A stretch of 41,465 nucleotides of DNA from an uncultured Pelagibacteraceae bacterium (GTDB taxonomy: Bacteria; Pseudomonadota; Alphaproteobacteria; Pelagibacterales; AG-422-B15). The DNA lies in NCBI GenBank assembly GCA_902564025.1, contig CACEZK010000009.1, forward strand, positions 1-41,465. The letters are read 5' to 3'. How positions within the stretch are numbered: position 1 is the first letter of the stretch; every line of letters starts with the position of its first letter. Position numbers and translations under genes: made by a program. The notes below the pieces were generated by a model that worked only from the letters and a program-made list of their open reading frames with translations, had not been told where the DNA came from and did no database searches. This document shows positions 10,615-20,975 of the stretch, piece after piece.

Positions 10615-11979
10615 ATGGACTTGATGCTTTACGATACATTTACCAATTCAAAAAAGAAGTTTGAACCAATTGATCCAAATAATGTGCGAATGTACGTCTG
10701 TGGGCCAACTGTTTACGATTATGCGCATGTAGGCAATGCTCGACCAGTTATAGTGTTTGATATTTTATTTCGATTACTCCAAAAAATTTATGGCAGTGGA
10801 AATGTAACTTATGTAAGAAATATCACTGACGTTGATGATAAAATTATACACGCTGCAAATGATCAAAAAGAAGACATTGGAATACTTACAGAAAAGACAA
10901 TTAATTATTTTCATGACGATGCGAAATATATTGGTGCTTTAAAACCTACATTTGAGCCAAGAGCAACCGAACATATACCTGAGATGATCGAGTTGATAGA
11001 AAAACTCATATCAAAAGAGTTTGCATATGTAGCGGATGGTAATGTTCTTTTTTCTTCAAATAAATTTAAAGAATATGGAAAACTCTCTGGCAAGAATTTA
11101 GATGAAATGGTTGCTGGTTCACGTGTAGGTGTAGAAAGTTATAAAAAAGAAGAGTCTGATTTTGTATTATGGAAACCTTCAAAAGAAGATGAGCCCAGTT
11201 GGAAAAGTCCATGGGGAGATGGGAGACCTGGCTGGCACATTGAATGTTCTGCGATGAGTGAAAAACTTTTAGGGGAAAATTTTGATATTCATGGAGGAGG
11301 CCAAGATTTAATATTTCCACACCATGAGAATGAAATTGCTCAAAGTGAGTGTGCAAATAATAACAAATTTGCAAATTATTGGGTTCACAATGGCTTTGTC
11401 ACTGTTGAAGGTAATAAAATGTCAAAGTCTGATGGTAATTTTGTAACTGTAAATGAGTTAAAAGACAGTTTCCAAGGGGAAGTTATTAGGCTTACCATGA
11501 TATCAACTCACTACAGACAACCTCTGAATTGGACCAAGGATAACCTCAATGAATGTAAAAAAACGTTAGATAAATGGTACACATTCTTGAGCAATTTTAA
11601 TGGTGATGAATTAAAAGATGCAAATAATGATAATGAAATTATGGAAACATTATTGGATGATATGAATACACCTAAAGCTATTGGCGTGCTTCATCAAAAA
11701 TTTAAAGACTGCCAATCAGGAGATAAAGGCTTAGTAAGCAATTTTTTATATTCAGCAAATATGCTTGGACTTTTAAATGAAAAACCATCTGAATGGCTTT
11801 CCTGGAAAAAAGAAAATTTAAATATTAATACCGCTCAAGTTGAGTTGCTTATTGCTCAAAGAAATGAGGCACGATCAAACAAGAACTTTGATGATGCTGA
11901 TAGGATCCGAAATGAGTTAGACAAAATGGGAGTCATCCTTGAAGATCAAGGCAGTGAAACAACTTGGAAAGTTAAGTAA
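10615..11979 (+). CDS. cysS: Cysteine--tRNA ligase
   Basis: MYVCGPTVYDYAHVGNAR, HIECSAMS, GGGQDLIFPHHENEIAQSE, KMSKSDGN. Confidence 0.97.
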   Translation: MDLMLYDTFTNSKKKFEPIDPNNVRMYVCGPTVYDYAHVGNARPVIVFDILFRLLQKIYGSGNVTYVRNITDVDDKIIHAANDQKEDIGILTEKTINYFHDDAKYIGALKPTFEPRATEHIPEMIELIEKLISKEFAYVADGNVLFSSNKFKEYGKLSGKNLDEMVAGSRVGVESYKKEESDFVLWKPSKEDEPSWKSPWGDGRPGWHIECSAMSEKLLGENFDIHGGGQDLIFPHHENEIAQSECANNNKFANYWVHNGFVTVEGNKMSKSDGNFVTVNELKDSFQGEVIRLTMISTHYRQPLNWTKDNLNECKKTLDKWYTFLSNFNGDELKDANNDNEIMETLLDDMNTPKAIGVLHQKFKDCQSGDKGLVSNFLYSANMLGLLNEKPSEWLSWKKENLNINTAQVELLIAQRNEARSNKNFDDADRIRNELDKMGVILEDQGSETTWKVK

Positions 11980-13572
11980 GTGAAAGAAAAATTATACATA
12001 TTTGATACGACTCTTAGAGACGGAGCTCAAACTTACGGTGTTGATTTTAATGTTGATGAAAAAAAACTTCTCGCAAAAAAATTAGATGAGCTTGGTGTTG
12101 ACTATATTGAGGGTGGATGGCCAGGAGCAAACTCAACTGATACTAAGTTTTTTAATGAAGATTTAAAATTTAAAAACTCTATGTTTACCGCGTTTGGCAT
12201 GACTAAAAAATCTGGTCACAGCGTGGAAAATGATCCTGGTTTGGCTGCAATGATAAATATTAATGCGCCTTCAGCATGTGTAGTTGGAAAATCTTGGGAT
12301 TTCCATGTTGATCTTGCATTGGGAATTACCAATGAGGAAAATTTAGAAAATATTGGAGAGTCAGTAAAATTTTTAGCAAAAACAAAAAAAGAAGTACATT
12401 TTGATGCTGAACATTTTTTTGATGGTTACAAATCTAATCCCAATTATGCAATTGAATGTCTTAAAGCTGCAAAGTCAAATGGCGCACGGTGGCTTGTTCT
12501 TTGTGATACGAATGGAGGAACTCTTCCGCATGAAGTTGAAGATATCGTATCAAAAGTTTCTAGAGAAATTTCAGGAGATCATCTTGGTATTCATGCACAT
12601 AATGACACAGGTAATGCAGTAGCCAATACTCTTGCTGCTGTAAGGGCAGGTGCTAGACAGGTTCAGGGCACGATAAATGGTTTAGGTGAGAGATGTGGGA
12701 ATGCCAATCTGATTTCACTATTGCCAACATTTGCTTTTAAAAATGAATTTGAAAACAAATTTGACTTATCAATTAATAAAGAGCAACTTAATCTTTTAAC
12801 CGAGCTCTCAAGGCTTCTTGATGAAATCCTAAACAGAGTCCCAAATCGTACAGCACCTTATGTTGGCTCTTCTGCTTTTGCACATAAGGGTGGATTGCAT
12901 GTTTCTGCGGTCAATAAAGATCCAAAGACTTACGAACACATCAATCCCGAACTTGTGGGCAATCAAAGACAAATTATCATTTCTGAACAATCAGGAAAAT
13001 CTAATATTTTATCAAAATTAAAATCAGCAGGAATAGAAGTTGATGAAGACGATAAGACAATTCAAAAAATCTTAGATCGAGTAAAAGAAAGAGAATTTAA
13101 TGGTTATTCTTACGATGGGGCCGATGCTTCTTTTGAAATTCTTGTTAACAAGGTACTTGGCAAAATGCCAGAATATTTTGAAGTAATCAGTTTTAATGTG
13201 AATGTACAAAATTCAGGTGAAGAGGGGCAGACCATGTCAGAAGCTTCTGTGAAATTAAAAATTGATAATGATGAACTGATCGGTACCGGTAAAGGAGTTG
13301 GTCCAGTCAATGCATTGGATAATGCTCTTCGAAATAATTTTAAGTCAAGCCGTTATGCTGAGTACATAAACGATTTATCGTTAATTGACTATAAAGTTCG
13401 AATTCTCAATACGGGTACCGATGCGATAACTCGAGTTTCAATTGAAAGTTCTGATGCAAATAAGAAAAGTTGGTACACAATAGGTGTTTCAGAAAATATT
13501 ATCGAAGCATCCTTTAGAGCGCTAATTGATAGTGTTGAATTTAAATTAATGAAAGAACAAGTAAAAGTTTAA
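11980..13572 (+). CDS. cimA: (R)-citramalate synthase
   Basis: GTG start; DTTLRDGAQTYGVDF, HAHNDTGNAVANTLAAVRAGARQVQGTINGLGERCGNANL; C-terminal LeuA-like allosteric domain. Confidence 0.9.
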   Translation: MKEKLYIFDTTLRDGAQTYGVDFNVDEKKLLAKKLDELGVDYIEGGWPGANSTDTKFFNEDLKFKNSMFTAFGMTKKSGHSVENDPGLAAMININAPSACVVGKSWDFHVDLALGITNEENLENIGESVKFLAKTKKEVHFDAEHFFDGYKSNPNYAIECLKAAKSNGARWLVLCDTNGGTLPHEVEDIVSKVSREISGDHLGIHAHNDTGNAVANTLAAVRAGARQVQGTINGLGERCGNANLISLLPTFAFKNEFENKFDLSINKEQLNLLTELSRLLDEILNRVPNRTAPYVGSSAFAHKGGLHVSAVNKDPKTYEHINPELVGNQRQIIISEQSGKSNILSKLKSAGIEVDEDDKTIQKILDRVKEREFNGYSYDGADASFEILVNKVLGKMPEYFEVISFNVNVQNSGEEGQTMSEASVKLKIDNDELIGTGKGVGPVNALDNALRNNFKSSRYAEYINDLSLIDYKVRILNTGTDAITRVSIESSDANKKSWYTIGVSENIIEASFRALIDSVEFKLMKEQVKV

Positions 13573-13578
13573 ATTCAA

Positions 13579-14316
13579 ATGAATTTTGATAAAATTTCAA
13601 TTATTCTTGTTGATACTCAATTGCCTGAAAATGTCGGTCTTGTTGCTCGGTCTATGTACAACTTTGGTTTCACTAATTTAAAACTGGTATCACCTAAACT
13701 TGAATGGCCATCAGAGAAAGCACTTGCAGTAGCTGTAGATGCTAAGAATATAGTTGAAAATATCAAAGTATTTAGCTCTCTTCGAGAGGCGTTGAGTGAT
13801 TCCAATTATTCAATTGGCTATACAGCACGTCTAAGAGATATGAGTAAACAATTTAGTGACAATTCTAAAATTATCAGTGAAATAAAAGAACAGAAAATTA
13901 ATGATAGTATCGGCGTTGTTTTTGGCGGCGAGGCTTCGGGACTTACAAATGATCATTTGTCACTTATAACAAAATGTGTGACTATTGATACGCATGAAAA
14001 TTTTTCATCTCTTAATTTATCTCATGCAGTCAATGTATTTTGTTATTCATTATTTTCTCAAGTATTTAAAACTGAGCAGTTAGTTGATAAGAATTCTGAG
14101 CCTCATGGAAGTCAGAATGATCTGATGTATTTTTTTGATCATTTAGAAGAAGAGCTTGAGTCTAGAGGTTTTTTTCAACCTGAAGAAAAAATGCCAAAAA
14201 TGAAGCAAAACCTAAGAAATATCTTTCATCGTGCCGATCTAAGTGAACGTGAGATAGCAACACTTAGAGGGGTAGTGACAGTGCTTACAGAATATAGAAA
14301 AACTAAGGAAATTTAG
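13579..14316 (+). CDS. trmJ: SpoU-family tRNA/rRNA 2'-O-methyltransferase (TrmJ-like)
   Basis: [56 protein letters not shown] motifs. Confidence 0.85.
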   Translation: MNFDKISIILVDTQLPENVGLVARSMYNFGFTNLKLVSPKLEWPSEKALAVAVDAKNIVENIKVFSSLREALSDSNYSIGYTARLRDMSKQFSDNSKIISEIKEQKINDSIGVVFGGEASGLTNDHLSLITKCVTIDTHENFSSLNLSHAVNVFCYSLFSQVFKTEQLVDKNSEPHGSQNDLMYFFDHLEEELESRGFFQPEEKMPKMKQNLRNIFHRADLSEREIATLRGVVTVLTEYRKTKEI

Positions 14317-14325
14317 CTTTCACGT

Positions 14326-14353
14326 TTGACATTGGCGAGGAAACCAGTATAAA
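14326..14353 (+). promoter_or_regulatory. Predicted sigma70-type promoter upstream of rpsD
   Basis: TTGACA (14326-14331), 16-nt spacer, TATAAA (14348-14353), located 17-44 bp upstream of the rpsD ATG. Confidence 0.5.
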
Positions 14354-14369
14354 CCACGGATCATCAAAT

Positions 14370-14987
14370 ATGACAAAAAGAGTTGCACAAAAACATAAAA
14401 TAGATAGACGTCTGAGTGTTAACCTATGGGGCAGACCAAAAAGTCCATTCAACCTAAGAAAATACAGACCTGGTCAGCATGGACAAAAGCATACAGGTAA
14501 ATTGTCTGATTATGGTGTTCAGTTAAATGCTAAACAAAAGCTAAAAGGCTATTATGGAAACCTCAACGAAAGACAATTCCGTAATTGTTATAAAGAGGCT
14601 ATTAGACAAAAAGGTGACTCAGGTGAAAACTTAATTGCTATTTTAGAACGCAGACTTGATACTATTGTTTATCGATCAAAGTTTGTACCAACTGTATTTG
14701 CTGCTAGACAATTTATTAATCATGGGCATGTCAAAGTTAATGGAAAAAGAGTTAATATTGCAAGCTGTCTTCTTAAAGAAGGTGATGTTGTCGAAGTCAA
14801 AGATAAATCTAAAGAGATGGCATTAGTAGTTGAGTCAATGAAAAGCCAGGAAAGAGACATCCCAGGATACATCACAGTTGATGAAAAAAAATGTTCTTCA
14901 ACTTTTGTAAGGACACCTCAGTTTGCTGAAGTTCCGTATGCAACTCAAATGGATCCGAAACTAGTTATCGAGTATTATTCTCGATAA
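14370..14987 (+). CDS. rpsD: 30S ribosomal protein S4
   Basis: [26 protein letters not shown]4 domain [19 protein letters not shown]. Confidence 0.97.
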   Translation: MTKRVAQKHKIDRRLSVNLWGRPKSPFNLRKYRPGQHGQKHTGKLSDYGVQLNAKQKLKGYYGNLNERQFRNCYKEAIRQKGDSGENLIAILERRLDTIVYRSKFVPTVFAARQFINHGHVKVNGKRVNIASCLLKEGDVVEVKDKSKEMALVVESMKSQERDIPGYITVDEKKCSSTFVRTPQFAEVPYATQMDPKLVIEYYSR

Positions 14988-14994
14988 TATTAAA

Positions 14995-16101
14995 ATGAGT
15001 GCATCGCACTGGTTTTCCAAATCTTATACTGAAGCTAAGAAACGATTTCATGAATCTGTTAATCAACTAGAGTCACTGGGCCATCAAGTTCAACGTGATA
15101 GCTTATCATTAGATTTAGTAGGTCCTGATGGAGAGGATCTCACAATAGATATCGCAGTTCTTGGATCTTTAACAAGTAATAAATTATTGTTATATACCTC
15201 TGGTATACACGGCGTTGAGGGTTTTGCCGGTTCAGCTATACAACTTTCAGTCATTGATATGTTAAAAAATCAAAAGCTAATTGAGGATTATTGCATAATC
15301 TTCGTACATATCATTAATCCTTTTGGTATGGCTTGGCACCGAAGAGTCAATGAAAACAATGTCGATATGAATAGAAATTTTATTAACACGCATAGCGGTG
15401 AGCCAGATGGCTACAAAAAAATAGATAAATTTTTGAATCCAAACACAATACCAAAAAAATTTGAATTATCCTTTTATATAGATGGAATAAAATTAATTTT
15501 GAAATATGGTTTCACTAATTTCAAGCAATGGTTTGCTCAGGGTCAGTACACAAGGCCATCCAGCCTGCAGTATGGAGGTGATAAACTCCAAAAAGGTCCT
15601 AAATTATTAATTGATTGGTTGAGAAATAACTTAAAAGAAACTCAAATGATATTTGGTATCGATTTGCACACTGGTCTTGGTAAATCTGGTTACGATACTA
15701 TTTTAATTTCAGACCAAATTGGTGAAGCTGATTATGAATTGCTGCAAAATTTATATGGAAGTCATATAGCACCGTTGGATCCAAATAAGGGGGTGGGCTA
15801 TCACGTAACAGGCGACATTCACTCTGGAATTTCAGCTGAATTTCCATCTATTAAGTGGCTTACAATTACGCAAGAATTTGGAACTTATGGACCTGTAACA
15901 GTTTTTAAAAATTTAAGAGCTGAAAATAGATGGACACAAAATAATAAACTCAATGATCCGCTGGATATTATGAAACATTGGAGTAGAAATAATTTATTAC
16001 GTACATTTAATCCAGAAAGTAGGAAATGGCATGAAAGTTTAATTGTACGAGGAAAGATTGTATTTAATAGAGCAGTCGAATATCTTACTTCAAAAGACTA
16101 A
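14995..16101 (+). CDS. DUF2817 / M14-like zinc carboxypeptidase-family protein
   Basis: GIHGVEGFAGSAIQ (H..E-like metal motif), NENNVDMNRNF, FGIDLHTGLGKSGYDTIL; recognised DUF2817 pattern. Confidence 0.75.
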   Translation: MSASHWFSKSYTEAKKRFHESVNQLESLGHQVQRDSLSLDLVGPDGEDLTIDIAVLGSLTSNKLLLYTSGIHGVEGFAGSAIQLSVIDMLKNQKLIEDYCIIFVHIINPFGMAWHRRVNENNVDMNRNFINTHSGEPDGYKKIDKFLNPNTIPKKFELSFYIDGIKLILKYGFTNFKQWFAQGQYTRPSSLQYGGDKLQKGPKLLIDWLRNNLKETQMIFGIDLHTGLGKSGYDTILISDQIGEADYELLQNLYGSHIAPLDPNKGVGYHVTGDIHSGISAEFPSIKWLTITQEFGTYGPVTVFKNLRAENRWTQNNKLNDPLDIMKHWSRNNLLRTFNPESRKWHESLIVRGKIVFNRAVEYLTSKD

Positions 16102-16427
16102 TCGTGCGTAATACCTTTTGTATCAAAAACCGATGCTAACTCCCCACTTTTATGCATGTCTAAAATAATATCGCATCCTCCAATAAACTCTCCCTTAATA
16201 TAAAGTTGTGGAATTGTAGGCCAGTTAGTGAAATCTTTAATGCCTTGTCTTAGTTCGTCACTTTCCAAAATATTTACATCTTTATAATTTACGTTCATAA
16301 AAGAAAGAGTATTTACAACAGCATTCGAAAAACCGCATTGAGGCTGGTCCTTTGTCCCTTTCATAAAGAGAACTACATCGTTTTGATCAACAATATTTTT
16401 TATTTCATCTTGCACATTATCAGTCAT
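16098..16427 (-). CDS. grxD: Monothiol (CGFS) glutaredoxin
   Basis: MKGTKDQPQCGFSNAVV and NWPTIPQLYIKGEFIGGCDI. Confidence 0.93.
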   Translation of the reverse strand: MTDNVQDEIKNIVDQNDVVLFMKGTKDQPQCGFSNAVVNTLSFMNVNYKDVNILESDELRQGIKDFTNWPTIPQLYIKGEFIGGCDIILDMHKSGELASVFDTKGITHD

Positions 16428-16484
16428 GATTGAAGAATTAACTGCTTTTTATAATTATTCAATAATAATTTTGAGCCCTTTAGG

Positions 16485-18683
16485 TCAAAATTCATTGAAC
16501 CATTTTGTATGGTGGTCAATTAAGCTTGATAATTCAACCTCTCCAATTGAATTGATTGAGATAGATGTTCCTCCAATTTCTCCAATTCTTTCTATTTTGA
16601 CAGCACTCTTGCTTGCGTCAACTTCTAGTTGTTCAAGTTTATTTTGTGAGACCTCAACCAGGTACCTAGCTTGATCCTCTCCAAAAAAGAATCCGTGAAG
16701 AAAATCTTTTGTTATATCAATTTTTATACCTTGCTTACCTGAGATGCACATTTCAGCAATTGCAACAAGAACACCACCTTCACCAACATCATGAACAGAT
16801 TTTAGTAATTTCTTATCAATGCAATCTAGAATGAATTTTCCATTTTTTAATTCATCATCCAAATTAATTAACGGGGTACCACCGTCTTCTCTATTTAGTA
16901 TGATTGAGAGATAATGACTATTGCCTAAATGATTGTTGCTTTCCCCAATGAGACATAAAACATTACCCTCATTTTTAAGATCTATTGTCATTGTATTAGA
17001 TAAATCTCTAATTAGTCCAACTCCACCAATAGCGGGAGTAGGATAAATCCCTTCACCATTAGTTTCATTATAGAGTGATACATTTCCTGAAATGACAGGG
17101 TAATTAAGCTTACTGCAAGCATCTCCCATGCCACGAATGCATTCTACAAATTGTCCCATGATTTCTGGCTTTTCAGGATTTCCAAAATTCATACAATCTG
17201 TAATTGCAATTGGCTCAGCTCCGGATGCAACAATATTACGCCAAGTTTCAACAACCGCATGCTTTCCTCCTTCATAGGAATTGTGTCTGCAGTAGGTGGG
17301 TGAACAGTCTGTACTGATCGCTATTCCTTTGTTGGTTCCATGCACCCTGACAACAGCTGCATCAGAACCAGGTCGTACAACTGTATCTGCCATAACCATG
17401 TGATCATATTGTTCCCATATCCATTTTCTGCTGCATAAATTTGGATGACTGATCATTTTTAATAAATCGCTTAAGATATCTTTATCTTCAAAATCCTTAC
17501 TTTCGAAACTAATTAGGGGAGAAGGGTCATTGAAAATATAATCTCGCTGATACTCTGGCGCATCCTCTACCAAAATATTAATTGGTATACTTGCCTGCTC
17601 TTCACCATCCATATGCAATATTAATTTTTTTGTATCTGTAACTTCACCAATCACTTCAAATTCAAGATCCCATTTTTTAAAAATGTTTCGGGCAAGTTCC
17701 TCTTTTTTGGGCTGAATAACCATTAGCATTCTTTCCTGACTTTCTGAAAGCATGAGCTCGTAGGCCGTCATGTTAGACGCTCGCATAGGAACCTTAGATA
17801 AATTTATATCAATCCCTACATTTCCTTTGGATGCCATCTCAATTGATGATGAAGTCAAACCTGCAGCTCCCATATCTTGAATTGCTATAATTGCATCCTC
17901 TTTCATGAGTTCTAGACAAGCCTCAAGTAATAGTTTTTCAGTAAAAGGATCGCCTACTTGAACAGTGGGTTTTTTTTCTTCAGAGTCATCATCAAATTCA
18001 GCTGATGCCATTGTTGCACCATGAATACCATCTCTACCTGTTTTTGAACCAACATACACTACTGGATTTCCTATTCCTGCAGCCGCTGAATAGAAAATTT
18101 TATCTTTTTTTGCGATACCAACTGTCATAGCATTAACCAATATATTGCCGTTATACGATGGATGAAAATTTACTTCACCTCCAACAGTTGGAATTCCAAT
18201 ACAATTTCCGTAACCACCAATACCACCGACAACGCCTGAGACTAAATGCTTTGTTTTTGGATGATTGGGATCTCCAAATCGAAGTGCATTCATGTTTGCT
18301 ACAGGTCTTGCGCCCATAGTAAATACATCTCTCAAAATACCCCCTACACCAGTTGCTGCTCCTTGGTAAGGCTCTAGAAATGATGGATGATTATGACTTT
18401 CCATTTTGAAAACCGCAACATCTCCATCGTCGATATCAATAATACCCGCGTTTTCACCTGGTCCTTGAATAACTCGTTCCCCTGAGGTTGGTAATTTTTT
18501 TAGCCAATATTTAGACGATTTATAGGAGCAATGTTCATTCCACATTGCACTAAATATTCCAAGTTCAGTAAGATTGGGTTCACGCCCAAGTCCCTCAACA
18601 ATTTTTTCAAACTCGTCAAGTTTAAGACCGTGACTTTCTACAAGTGATTTTTCTGTATCAAAATGCCAATTGGATGATGTCAT
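16485..18683 (-). CDS. purL: Phosphoribosylformylglycinamidine synthase subunit PurL (small type)
   Basis: [53 protein letters not shown]; 732 aa, followed by purQ and purS. Confidence 0.96.
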   Translation of the reverse strand: MTSSNWHFDTEKSLVESHGLKLDEFEKIVEGLGREPNLTELGIFSAMWNEHCSYKSSKYWLKKLPTSGERVIQGPGENAGIIDIDDGDVAVFKMESHNHPSFLEPYQGAATGVGGILRDVFTMGARPVANMNALRFGDPNHPKTKHLVSGVVGGIGGYGNCIGIPTVGGEVNFHPSYNGNILVNAMTVGIAKKDKIFYSAAAGIGNPVVYVGSKTGRDGIHGATMASAEFDDDSEEKKPTVQVGDPFTEKLLLEACLELMKEDAIIAIQDMGAAGLTSSSIEMASKGNVGIDINLSKVPMRASNMTAYELMLSESQERMLMVIQPKKEELARNIFKKWDLEFEVIGEVTDTKKLILHMDGEEQASIPINILVEDAPEYQRDYIFNDPSPLISFESKDFEDKDILSDLLKMISHPNLCSRKWIWEQYDHMVMADTVVRPGSDAAVVRVHGTNKGIAISTDCSPTYCRHNSYEGGKHAVVETWRNIVASGAEPIAITDCMNFGNPEKPEIMGQFVECIRGMGDACSKLNYPVISGNVSLYNETNGEGIYPTPAIGGVGLIRDLSNTMTIDLKNEGNVLCLIGESNNHLGNSHYLSIILNREDGGTPLINLDDELKNGKFILDCIDKKLLKSVHDVGEGGVLVAIAEMCISGKQGIKIDITKDFLHGFFFGEDQARYLVEVSQNKLEQLEVDASKSAVKIERIGEIGGTSISINSIGEVELSSLIDHHTKWFNEF

Positions 18684-19354
18684 TAACTTAGAAGACTTTC
18701 AAAAATATTTCTTCCATCATCACACCCATGAATGCTTTCAGCTGCTCTTTCGGGGTGGGGCATCATACCTAGTACATTTTTGCTTTTGTTGAACACCCCG
18801 GCAATATTATTTATTGATCCATTTGGATTTGAATGGGCATTGATATCTCCATTTTCGTCACAGTATTGGAAGGCAATTTGATCGTTATCTTCTATTTCTT
18901 TTATCTGATTACTGTTAGCAAAATAATTTCCCTCGTTGTGAGCTATTGGCATTTTCGAAATAGTGGATTTATTAGTAAATATGGTTTTTGTATTTGTTGG
19001 TTTAATTATTATGTCGCGACATATAAAACTTAAACTACTATTTCTCATTAGCGCACCTTGAAGAAGACCACTTTCAATTAGAATTTGAAATCCATTACAA
19101 ATTCCCATTACCGGCACACCTTTATTTGCATTTTCAATCACACTTTTCATGATAGGTGACGTTGATGCCATAGCGCCACATCGTAAATAATCACCATAAG
19201 AAAACCCACCTGGAACAATAATCAAATCTGATTGATTTATTGTCGAGTCTTTATGCCAAACCATTTCAGGCGAAGAGCCAATAATATTTTGAATTGCAAC
19301 AGCTACATCTCTGTCGCAGTTCGAACCTGGGAAAACAATTACATGTGTCTTCAT
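18683..19354 (-). CDS. purQ: Phosphoribosylformylglycinamidine synthase subunit PurQ
   Basis: [21 protein letters not shown] nucleophile Cys, MMPHPERA. Confidence 0.96.
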   Translation of the reverse strand: MKTHVIVFPGSNCDRDVAVAIQNIIGSSPEMVWHKDSTINQSDLIIVPGGFSYGDYLRCGAMASTSPIMKSVIENANKGVPVMGICNGFQILIESGLLQGALMRNSSLSFICRDIIIKPTNTKTIFTNKSTISKMPIAHNEGNYFANSNQIKEIEDNDQIAFQYCDENGDINAHSNPNGSINNIAGVFNKSKNVLGMMPHPERAAESIHGCDDGRNIFESLLS

Positions 19355-19597
19355 TTAATTTTCAATTTCTACTGAGTAGTCTTCAATAACTAAGTTAGCC
19401 AATAGTTTCTCACACATATCATTACACTGCTTCTCAGCTTCCTCTTTACTGTTACTGTTGATTTCAAGTTCTATGAATTTTCCCTGTCTGACATCATTAA
19501 CGTTGTCGAATCCCAGGGATTTCAGTGAATTTGCAATAACTGAGCCTTGAGGATCAAGTACATCTTTTTTTAATGTGATATGAATTTTGGCTAGCAT
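19355..19597 (-). CDS. purS: Phosphoribosylformylglycinamidine synthase subunit PurS
   Basis: 80 aa; LKKDVLDPQGSVIANSLKSLGFDNVNDVRQGKFIEL. Confidence 0.94.
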   Translation of the reverse strand: MLAKIHITLKKDVLDPQGSVIANSLKSLGFDNVNDVRQGKFIELEINSNSKEEAEKQCNDMCEKLLANLVIEDYSVEIEN

Positions 19598-19603
19598 TAG
19601 ACT

Positions 19604-20323
19604 TTAATGCACGATTCCTAATCTTGAGGCAACCTCCTCATATGCACTTAATAAACTGCCGAGGTTTCTTCTGAACACATCCTTATCAAGTTTCTTATTA
19701 GTTTTTTTATCCCATAATCGACAAGAATCAGGACTTATTTCATCAGCTAATACAATTTTTTTGGGGTTCGATGAGAGTCTACCGAATTCAATTTTGAAAT
19801 CTACAAGAATGATATTCTTTTTAAAAAAAAGATTTCTTAAGTGCTTATTAATTTGAAGAGACATTTTATCTATTTTTTTCAGCTCAGAGTTTGTTGCCCA
19901 GCCAAAAGTGATAAGGTGGTCTCTTGAAATCATTGGGTCATCCAAACTGTCTTCTTTGTAATAATATTCTAATAAAGGTTTTTTAAGCTTTAATCCTTCT
20001 TTAATCCCTAATTTTTTTGCAATAGAACCAGCTGTTATATTTCTTACAACAAATTCAATCGGAATAATTTCACATTTTTTTATAAGTTGCTCACGGTCAT
20101 TCAGCTTTTCTTCAAAATGTGTTGGGATGCGTTTTGACTTAAGATACTGCATTATGTGTGCAGAAATATGATTGTTAAGTACGCCTTTGCCTTTAAAAAT
20201 TTTATGTTTCTTTTTATTATAGGCTGTAGCATCGTCTTTAAAAATTTGAATGAGTGTGTTTTTTTTAGGCCCTTTAATAATTTTTTTAGCCTTACCTTCA
20301 TATAAAGTTTTAGATGATCTCAT
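19604..20323 (-). CDS. purC: Phosphoribosylaminoimidazole-succinocarboxamide synthase
   Basis: LYEGKAKKI, EFVVRNITAGS, LVDFKIEFG, DEISPDSCRLWD. Confidence 0.95.
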   Translation of the reverse strand: MRSSKTLYEGKAKKIIKGPKKNTLIQIFKDDATAYNKKKHKIFKGKGVLNNHISAHIMQYLKSKRIPTHFEEKLNDREQLIKKCEIIPIEFVVRNITAGSIAKKLGIKEGLKLKKPLLEYYYKEDSLDDPMISRDHLITFGWATNSELKKIDKMSLQINKHLRNLFFKKNIILVDFKIEFGRLSSNPKKIVLADEISPDSCRLWDKKTNKKLDKDVFRRNLGSLLSAYEEVASRLGIVH

Positions 20324-20395
20324 TGCAGGTAATAAAAATATTTGTTAAGATAAGAGCTTAAATTAAATTAAATTCATTCAAAAGTACAAAAAATC

Positions 20396-20725
20396 ATGAA
20401 AAAACTTGATGAGAGAAAAAAAGGTTTCGAGGGTAAGTATGCTCGTGACCAGGAACTAGAGTTTAAAATATTAGCCCGCAGAAATAAGTATTTAGGTGTT
20501 TGGGCAGCTGAAAAATTAGGCATCTCAGGCCCGGCTGTTGAAGAATATTTTGCAGAGGTTGTAAAATCAGATCTTGAAGAAGACGGGGATATGGATGTTT
20601 TCAGAAAGGTTAGAAAGGATTTTGACGATAAAGGTATTTCAATTTCAGACGACGAATTAAGACAAAGTATGGATCAATTTTTACTTCAAGCAAAAGAAGA
20701 AATTATTGGTAAAGACAACATATAA
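20396..20725 (+). CDS. ATP synthase zeta-subunit / DUF1476 family protein
   Basis: MKKLDERKKGFEGKYARDQELEFKILARRNKYLGVWAAEKLG...DVFRKVRKDFDDKGISISDDELR resembles the alphaproteobacterial F1F0 zeta inhibitor (DUF1476). Confidence 0.85.
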   Translation: MKKLDERKKGFEGKYARDQELEFKILARRNKYLGVWAAEKLGISGPAVEEYFAEVVKSDLEEDGDMDVFRKVRKDFDDKGISISDDELRQSMDQFLLQAKEEIIGKDNI

Positions 20726-20734
20726 GAGTTTTTT

Positions 20735-20974
20735 ATGAAGTATCAGTTTGCCCAAAAAAAGAAAAAGTCGGTAAAAAAGAAAGTAACCAAAAGAAAGAAG
20801 CAAGTTACTAAAAAAAGGATTATTAAGAAATCAACAAAGAAAAAATCAGTTAGTAAAAAGAAAGCTTCTTTAGTGGATATGATTGATCGTTCTAATTATG
20901 TCGTATTTTACTATGCAGGAGCTTATGCGCTGATTTTTGGTTTATTTGCAGTCGCAATTTACTATTCAAATTAA
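20735..20974 (+). CDS. Small Lys-rich protein with a single C-terminal transmembrane segment
   Basis: 79 aa: about 21 Lys in the first 43 residues, then VVFYYAGAYALIFGLFAVAIYYSN; starts 9 bp after the zeta/DUF1476 stop codon. Confidence 0.7.
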   Translation: MKYQFAQKKKKSVKKKVTKRKKQVTKKRIIKKSTKKKSVSKKKASLVDMIDRSNYVVFYYAGAYALIFGLFAVAIYYSN

Positions 20975-20975
20975 A

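Noticed and set aside
11066-11374. 102-aa ORF antisense to cysS
   Set aside because: Embedded in a well-supported cysS; no recognisable motifs.
16426-16674. 82-aa plus-strand ORF across the grxD/purL junction
   Set aside because: Mostly antisense to the purL 3' end; low-complexity Ser/Leu composition.
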